DNA of 32,765 bases from Dehalococcoidia bacterium. Its GTDB lineage: Bacteria > Chloroflexota > Dehalococcoidia > UBA2247 > RBG-13-53-26. The notes below the pieces were generated by a model. That model worked only from the letters and a program-made list of their open reading frames with translations, did not search any database and was not told the origin of the DNA. The translations under genes were made by a program, and so were the position numbers. Within the stretch, counting starts at the first letter, position 1; every line of letters starts with the position of its first letter. This document shows, piece after piece, positions 27,838 to 32,765 of this stretch. Location: positions 1-32,765 of the forward strand of contig JAFGCL010000198.1 in the NCBI GenBank assembly GCA_016932645.1, read 5' to 3'.

Positions 27838-28409
27838 GTTTGTGCGTTGTTGGACACCACTACTTCTATGGCTGGATTCCGTTCACCCGAGTCATTCCAG
27901 TCATCGTAGGGGCTGTACCTATGGCTCAGGCGAATCGGAGCAGGATTGTAGCCGCAGAGTCGAGGAGCATGTCTCCAACCTCCGCTAGTGGTTGGTCGAA
28001 TCGGAATCCAGCGTTGGATATCGGTGGTGTATCCATCGGTCTGGTTCTATTCGGCGGCGTTATAGGGCTGTTGGTCTACATGGGCACGCGCGAAATGTCT
28101 GCAGAGTATGTGGTATCGGCCGCGGCGCTTTGCCTGGCGGCACTCCTCCTGTGTCTGCCCGTAAGCATCTATGTAGCCAGCCCCGTTAGTTGTCTCGTGG
28201 CCCGCCTTATGATGGTGATGCTGGTTGCACCCGGGATCATCGGAGTTGTATTCGGAGGTGGCATGGTGATCGGGGAGAGTCACGATCCTGGCTACGGCAT
28301 GGGGTTCATCGGAGGCTATCTCCTGGCAGCGACTGGTGTGCTATTAGCGTCGGCTGGGGTGTTGGGGTTGAAGGCGCGGGAAGGGCTAAAGAGGGCAGGA
28401 GAGTGGTGA
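27756..28409 (+). CDS. Multi-pass membrane protein of unknown function, overlapping the preceding ORF in another frame
   Basis: Hydrophobic segments such as IGLVLFGGVIGLLVYMG and LMMVMLVAPGIIGVVFGGGMVIG. Start uncertain (27708 or 27756). Confidence 0.5.
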   Translation: MGHQEEVTKPFRWLAVVCATSAVCGYVSLCVVGHHYFYGWIPFTRVIPVIVGAVPMAQANRSRIVAAESRSMSPTSASGWSNRNPALDIGGVSIGLVLFGGVIGLLVYMGTREMSAEYVVSAAALCLAALLLCLPVSIYVASPVSCLVARLMMVMLVAPGIIGVVFGGGMVIGESHDPGYGMGFIGGYLLAATGVLLASAGVLGLKAREGLKRAGEW

Positions 28410-28434
28410 GGAGGGGGCGCTAGGCGGGGGTCAT

Positions 28435-28791
28435 CTACTCGACAATAATCTCGGCACCCTGCCTCGCGGCCTTGAGGACCTCTGGGTCACCGATGATTCT
28501 GCCGAGGACGGTAACGGGGCTGGCCGCGCGGATCTCATTGCCGCGGCTGGCGGGCGTCCGCCCGAAGAACAGGCATAGCGACGGACCGTCGGGCCAATAG
28601 GCCACATCGCCCATCTCGACCACTTCCTTACCGTTCTCGATACCAATCCTCAGAGGCACGTCAAAGTAGATCTCGTCTCCCCAGATATTCGCCCTTGCTT
28701 CAATTGGCAGGATTTTTATGAGGGCCTTGGCGGTCTCGGTGTTGTTCAATCCAGCCTGGATCTCGACAGTTCCAACTCTGATGCGGATCAT
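28435..28791 (-). CDS. Cyclophilin-like fold protein (TM1367/DUF369-like)
   Basis: MIRIRVGTVEIQAGLNNTETAKALIKILPIEARANIWGDEIYFDVPL...VEMGDVAYWPDGPSLCLFFGRTP. Confidence 0.85.
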   Translation of the reverse strand: MIRIRVGTVEIQAGLNNTETAKALIKILPIEARANIWGDEIYFDVPLRIGIENGKEVVEMGDVAYWPDGPSLCLFFGRTPASRGNEIRAASPVTVLGRIIGDPEVLKAARQGAEIIVE

Positions 28792-28809
28792 ATTGGCTAT
28801 GACTTCACC

Positions 28810-29880
28810 TCAGATCTTAAAGCACTCCCAGTAGCCCTCAAGGTTCCTCTTGACCTCGTCTACGACCTGTTTGGTCTCGTTGAGCCCGGAATCCTTCCGC
28901 AGCGGAAAGAGGAATGGCTCCTTGAAATCGAGATCGAGATCGGCTGATCCGGCGACCAGGGCGAGCCAGGCGACTGGGAGAACCGTCTGATTGTAGCCGC
29001 TGCCCAGAAGGTCGACCCTGCGTCCTTCGCACACACGTTCGGCGACCTCCTTCACCTTGCGTCCGATCATATAGAAACCGTTCATCGTGAGGCCGAGGTC
29101 GGTGAGTTCGTCGGCGAAGTGAGGGTCAGAACCGCCGTTCCGGATGATGATCTGCGGCTGGAACTCCTCGGCGAGGGGCGCGAATATCTGGTCCAGGGCG
29201 TACTCGTAGGCCTGGTCGGACGCTCCGGGAGTCATGGGCACATTCACGGTGAACCCCTTTCCTCTGCCCTCACCGATCTCATGAGAGAACCCGGTGCCCG
29301 GATAAAGGGTGTGCGGGTCCTGGTGCAGGTCGATTAAGAGGACTCTGGGTTCCTGGTAGAAAACGTGACATGTCCCATCACCTGCGTGGGCGTCGGTGTC
29401 GAGTATGAGAACTCTCTCCAGCCCGTGGTTTTCCAGGAGATTCAGAGCGGAGATCGCCACATCATTGTAGATGCAGAAACCCGCAGCGTAGTTGCTCCGG
29501 GCGTGGTGCAGACCACCGCCGACTCCCACCGCATGAGCCACGTCCGATTCACAAACCAACTCCGAGGCTGTCATCGAAGCTCCGACTATGAATCGCGCGG
29601 CCCTCTCCATCCCCGGCTGGAGAGGGGTGTCCGGGCTCATGTAGGCGTAGCTTGCCGTCCAGGCCCCATTGGATGCGGCTAACAGGTCGCGGATGTAGCT
29701 CTTGTCATGGACCAGCGTCAGTTCTTCGTCGGAGGCGCACCTTGGCTCAATCTCTTGGTAGGCATCGACTTTGGCCCGAAGCAGATTCATGAAATTGCTG
29801 TAGCGGTCACTACGGAACGGATGACCGGGGCCGAAGTCGTATCCCTTGATGTCGTCGCTGTAGATTATGGCGGGTGTCAT
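28810..29880 (-). CDS. Histone deacetylase / acetylpolyamine amidohydrolase family protein
   Basis: GVGGGLHHARSNYAAGFCIYNDVAISALNLL, RVLILDTDAHAGDGTCHVFYQEPRVLLIDLHQDPHTLYPGTG. Likely start MTPAIIYSDD at 29880. Confidence 0.93.
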   Translation of the reverse strand: MTPAIIYSDDIKGYDFGPGHPFRSDRYSNFMNLLRAKVDAYQEIEPRCASDEELTLVHDKSYIRDLLAASNGAWTASYAYMSPDTPLQPGMERAARFIVGASMTASELVCESDVAHAVGVGGGLHHARSNYAAGFCIYNDVAISALNLLENHGLERVLILDTDAHAGDGTCHVFYQEPRVLLIDLHQDPHTLYPGTGFSHEIGEGRGKGFTVNVPMTPGASDQAYEYALDQIFAPLAEEFQPQIIIRNGGSDPHFADELTDLGLTMNGFYMIGRKVKEVAERVCEGRRVDLLGSGYNQTVLPVAWLALVAGSADLDLDFKEPFLFPLRKDSGLNETKQVVDEVKRNLEGYWECFKI

Positions 29881-29883
29881 TAC

Positions 29884-29960
29884 ATCAACCCCCTGGCCCC
29901 CATTCTTGGGGGTTTGAAAAGAGGAGGAATTGAGGGACACCCTCAAACTCCCGGCAGCGT
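29884..29960. repeat. Dispersed palindromic repeat, copy B
   Basis: ATCAACCCCCTGGCCCCCATTCTTGGGGGTTTGAAAAGAGGAGGAATTGAGGGACACCCTCAAACTCCCGGCAG; related to copies A and C. Confidence 0.75.
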
Positions 29961-29977
29961 CCCGCTGCATTGTCTAT

Positions 29978-29997
29978 TTGATCTCGATCAGGATGTC
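29978..29997. repeat. Direct repeat of the dnaJ 3' tail, left copy (right copy at 30638..30657)
   Basis: TTGATCTCGATCAGGATGTC versus TTGATCTTGATCAGGATATC, 18/20 identical. Minus strand encodes SDILIEIK* and [10 protein letters not shown] respectively. Confidence 0.65.
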
Positions 29998-30005
29998 GGA
30001 TGGAC

Positions 30006-30575
30006 TCACGGCCGAAACGAGTCACGTTCGAGCAACCTTCCCTTCACCTTGGCAGTTCTCTCTAGCCGCGCAAGTGCTGCGTTGTAGAAGACGATGAAGT
30101 CGTTCACTGCCTGCTTCTTGCCGATTGACATCCTTGGGTCGGTGTACCCACATACTGGGCATTCGCTGTCTGTGAAGAGGTCGCCACGAGCGTTCACTTC
30201 TGCGGTCTGCGGTAGCGGTCGAAGTAGGGCTAGGCTCGGGGGTTTGAAGCAAAGGGGACATATGAAGCGCTGAACGAACTTGTCCCTTTCGGTGAGAGTA
30301 GCTAGTCTCGAATTCGCGATCCACCTTCCGAGAGGGGTCAATGCAAGCACGCTGCCACGCTCCTCTACCACCCAGCGTTTCCTGTGTTCGGACACCTTCT
30401 TATGATTGCCTGGGCAGTGTCTCATCGGCATGCCTCGCAGGCCTATCCGGCGGCCCTGCTCTTCCATGATGTTGGCAAGAAGGTCAGTCGTCCGCATCGG
30501 CCGCTTGCTGGGGGCCCTGACTATCAAGTACCGTTCGTGCCAGTTGGGATGTATCCAACCTTCTATCGTGGCCAT
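30006..30575 (-). CDS. Hypothetical protein with a C-terminal zinc-ribbon-like CPLC...CPVC pair
   Basis: ATG at 30575 with SD AAAGGAG. CxxC pairs in FICPLCFKPPS...DSECPVCGYTDPR. No family recognised. Confidence 0.7.
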   Translation of the reverse strand: MATIEGWIHPNWHERYLIVRAPSKRPMRTTDLLANIMEEQGRRIGLRGMPMRHCPGNHKKVSEHRKRWVVEERGSVLALTPLGRWIANSRLATLTERDKFVQRFICPLCFKPPSLALLRPLPQTAEVNARGDLFTDSECPVCGYTDPRMSIGKKQAVNDFIVFYNAALARLERTAKVKGRLLERDSFRP

Positions 30576-30627
30576 GCATGCTCCTTTCGATTCACCCGGC
30601 ATGTCTGCAGCATACCACGGCAGTCGC

Positions 30628-31275
30628 CTATATCGTCTTGATCTTGATCAGGATATCCCCGGGGCAACCGTCGGTTACCTGGCATGCATTCCCCAGCCTG
30701 AGAACGTTTCCTGATTTCACGCCGGGAGGCACCTTCACCTCGAGCTTCTTCCCCTTGCGGTTGAGAAGCTTCTTGGTTCCTTTCTTGGCCTCGGACCTTG
30801 TAATGGTGAGTTCGTACCGGACGTCCTGGCCATGAGGCCCCCTGGTCTGATGGAAGAAGTACTCCGGGTTAATGTTGCTGAATCTCATGGTGCCCCCGGG
30901 ACCATAGCTGAAGGTGAAATGGCCGCCAGAACCTCTCATCGCATTGCCGAAGATGTTCTGCAGGAAGTCATAGCCGAGGCCTGACTGGCCAAACTCGCGC
31001 ATAAGATCCTCGAAGGTAGTCCTGGTTCCGGCATTTCCGAAGATATCATTTACGCTGCCCGTGGTGCCGAACCGGTCGTATTGCTGCCGCTTCTCTGCGT
31101 TGCCCAGAACGCCGTAGGCTTCGTTGATCTCCTTGAACTTCTCATTAGCCCAGGCTTCCTTTCCGGGGTTCTTATCGGGGTGGTACTGCATGGCCAGCTT
31201 CCGGTAGGCCTTCTTGATGGCATCTTCGCTGGCGTTCTTTGGCACACCCAGTATGTTGTAGTAGTCTTTGGCCAT
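30628..31275 (-). CDS. DnaJ-like chaperone with J domain and a single short C-terminal domain, no zinc finger
   Basis: [38 protein letters not shown]...[10 protein letters not shown] (HPD present), C-terminal [21 protein letters not shown]...[10 protein letters not shown]. Confidence 0.93.
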   Translation of the reverse strand: MAKDYYNILGVPKNASEDAIKKAYRKLAMQYHPDKNPGKEAWANEKFKEINEAYGVLGNAEKRQQYDRFGTTGSVNDIFGNAGTRTTFEDLMREFGQSGLGYDFLQNIFGNAMRGSGGHFTFSYGPGGTMRFSNINPEYFFHQTRGPHGQDVRYELTITRSEAKKGTKKLLNRKGKKLEVKVPPGVKSGNVLRLGNACQVTDGCPGDILIKIKTI

Positions 31276-31430
31276 TCTTCTCCGGTGCTTACGCTTTCTC
31301 TGCTGCCCGGCCCGGCCTGTTGTGCGGCGGATTCCTCATCGGGCGGATTTTGGAGACAAGTATAGCATCTATGTTGATTGTGCTCTAACCCGGTTTGGGT
31401 CATCGGCATGAACGTAGTGGTGACGCCGGC

Positions 31431-31560
31431 CAACCCCCTTTGTCCCACACTCTTGGGGGAAGGCGAGGAACTGAGCGACATCCTTCGTCCTGAGGCGAAC
31501 CTTCGGCTACACTACCGGTCCGCCTGAGGCGGATCATTCCTGCGCAGGCGGGAATCATAG
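31431..31560. repeat. Dispersed composite repeat, copy C
   Basis: CCAACCCCCTTTGTCCCACACTCTTGGGGGA is related to A and B. ACTACCGGTCCGCC (31511..31524) also occurs at 26197..26210, and GCGCAGGCGGGAATC also at 21522..21536. Confidence 0.7.
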
Positions 31561-31652
31561 CCTCGATCTCACGGGAAGGTGCAAATCGTGCGTAGGAGAC
31601 ACTGTTTCGATTTGAGAAGGGAAGGAGGATGAGGCGATGCCATCCTGACAAA

Positions 31653-31692
31653 GACGCCAGCCCCTGGATGGTGCATCCTTAAGGCTGGCGTC
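31653..31692 (-). terminator. Hairpin terminator downstream of the dehydratase gene
   Basis: Perfect 10-bp stem GACGCCAGCC/GGCTGGCGTC with inner GGATG-CAC-CATCC, followed on the minus strand by TTTGTC. Confidence 0.7.
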
Positions 31693-31722
31693 TGCTGGCT
31701 ACTGTTCGGTTGTTCGAGAGCC

Positions 31723-32130
31723 CTAGCCTAGGTTCATCACGCGGCCGTTCGACGCGGCCACGAGTTCCTCACGCTGATTCGTGAACGTGGACCTCATGGA
31801 GAAGAGAAGCATCTTCCGCTTCTCGTTAGATTTGTCCTGAACGCCAGTGAACTCGTTGACGATGGTGAGCTTGTCTCCGATGTGGATGGGCTTGAAGAAC
31901 TCCCAGTCTCCTCCGCCATCGACGATGCCCGGAAGGGTAAACGGGGGCATGGGTGCGGCTTCGCCCATAAGCTGGGCGGAGGTCAAAAGGGCGGGGTGCA
32001 CTTCCTTGTCCCATTTGGGATTTGTGTCGCCAATAGCTTCGCAGAAGCGCTTGTTCAAGGTCCTGTCGATTTCCCAAGTCGAAGGCTTGCCCTTGCCTCC
32101 GGCGAACTTGTTCATTTCAGCCAGATCCAT
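31723..32130 (-). CDS. MaoC/FAS1-like dehydratase-domain protein
   Basis: TLNKRFCEAIGDTNPKWDKEVHPALLTSAQLMGEAAPMPPFTLPGIVDGGGDWEFFKPIHIGDKLTIVNEFTGVQDK. ATG at 32130 with an upstream SD. Confidence 0.85.
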   Translation of the reverse strand: MDLAEMNKFAGGKGKPSTWEIDRTLNKRFCEAIGDTNPKWDKEVHPALLTSAQLMGEAAPMPPFTLPGIVDGGGDWEFFKPIHIGDKLTIVNEFTGVQDKSNEKRKMLLFSMRSTFTNQREELVAASNGRVMNLG

Positions 32131-32197
32131 GATGTCCTGTTCTCCTTTCGTAGACTTCTGCAGTGGAGAGACCACCCAGATGACTATTCTATTACTG

Positions 32198-32765
32198 CTA
32201 CCATGCCTTGGTCAAAATGCAGGCCGCGTTGTTGCCGGCGTAGCCGTAGGTCTGCGCCAGGCCGTTGGTGAGCTTGGTCTTCTTGACCTGTCCCTCTCCG
32301 CATTCGCCACGCATCTGGCGAACAAGCTGGCAAACCTGGGATAGGCCCTGGGCTACAACGGCCTCGCCCTGAGCCGCCAGGCCACCGCCGGAGCAGACCG
32401 GCAGATCGCCCTCAATCGGATGAACCTTACCCGACATCAGTATCTTGTCGGCTTCACCGGCCATGAGCTGCATGATGCACTCCAGGTAGACCAGGTAGTG
32501 CCAGGATGAGTTGTCCGGTAGCTCTATGATGTCAATGTCGGCGGGCTTGAGTCCGGCCATTGCGTAGACTGCCTTGATGGCGTTGCGGGACTCGGAGAGA
32601 TCCAGCACGCCGGGGCGCGGGAAGGCTGAGCAGAAGGTCAGTCTTATAGTCGGGTCCCCGAAGGTCGGAGTGCCGACAGCTATGCCTTTTATCCAGAGCG
32701 GTTTCTTGGCGATCTTCTTGGCATTCTCCAGCGTGGTGACGATAACGGCGCAAGCGCCGTCCGAC
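32198..32765 (-). CDS. Thiolase / SCP2-type lipid-transfer-like acyltransferase, C-terminal fragment running off the right edge
   Basis: The minus frame stays open to the window end: SDGACAVIVTTLENAKKIAKKPLWIKGIAVGT...PADIDIIELPDNSSW...CSGGGLAAQGEAVVAQG...YGYAGNNAACILTKAW. Confidence 0.88.
   Translation of the reverse strand, partial: SDGACAVIVTTLENAKKIAKKPLWIKGIAVGTPTFGDPTIRLTFCSAFPRPGVLDLSESRNAIKAVYAMAGLKPADIDIIELPDNSSWHYLVYLECIMQLMAGEADKILMSGKVHPIEGDLPVCSGGGLAAQGEAVVAQGLSQVCQLVRQMRGECGEGQVKKTKLTNGLAQTYGYAGNNAACILTKAW

Noticed and set aside
31050-31481. 143-aa minus-strand ORF overlapping the DnaJ-like start
   Set aside because: Out of frame with the J domain and partly made of repeat sequence.
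1-32765. CRISPR array, tRNA/rRNA genes, transposases, integrases or prophage genes
   Set aside because: Searched by eye: no regularly spaced repeats, tRNA-like CCA/TΨC signatures or mobile-element proteins were seen. Repeat copies here are dispersed, not arrayed.

Overview
This is a 32.8 kb window of roughly 55-60% GC bacterial chromosome. Gene content and protein style suggest a Chloroflexota/Dehalococcoidia-like organism, but that is inference only. I find about 30 credible protein genes and no rRNA, tRNA, CRISPR array, transposase or phage genes. From left to right: (1) on the minus strand, a T-box riboswitch leader with a UGG (Trp) specifier and UGGC acceptor-binding bulge precedes a trpB-like CDS that runs off the left edge. 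(2) A seven-gene minus-strand operon follows: PadR regulator, HAAS/sensor-domain membrane protein, DUF4097 beta-repeat protein, ABC ATPase, giant FtsX-type permease, unknown membrane protein, CPBP protease. It is a plausible envelope-stress or peptide-resistance module. (3) A plus-strand housekeeping block carries nudix, alaS, ruvX, aroE, DUF2007, aroC, a xylose-isomerase-like TIM barrel, an aroK-aroB fusion, hslV with no adjacent hslU, acyl-CoA dehydrogenase and tgt. (4) A minus-strand ROK kinase, a SAM methyltransferase and a small toxin-like fragment come next. (5) A DtxR-type regulator fused to FeoA-like domains is coupled to feoB and has an operator-like palindrome upstream. (6) A NarL-type two-component pair is followed by a possibly frameshifted membrane protein. 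(7) The right side has a cyclophilin-like protein, a histone-deacetylase-family protein, an orphan zinc-ribbon protein, a DnaJ-like protein, a MaoC/FAS1-like dehydratase and a thiolase fragment. The main non-gene observations are the Trp T-box, a dispersed GC-rich palindromic repeat family that twice ends directly at a start codon and appears to supply the Shine-Dalgarno, and a duplicated dnaJ 3'-tail flanking the orphan zinc-ribbon gene.
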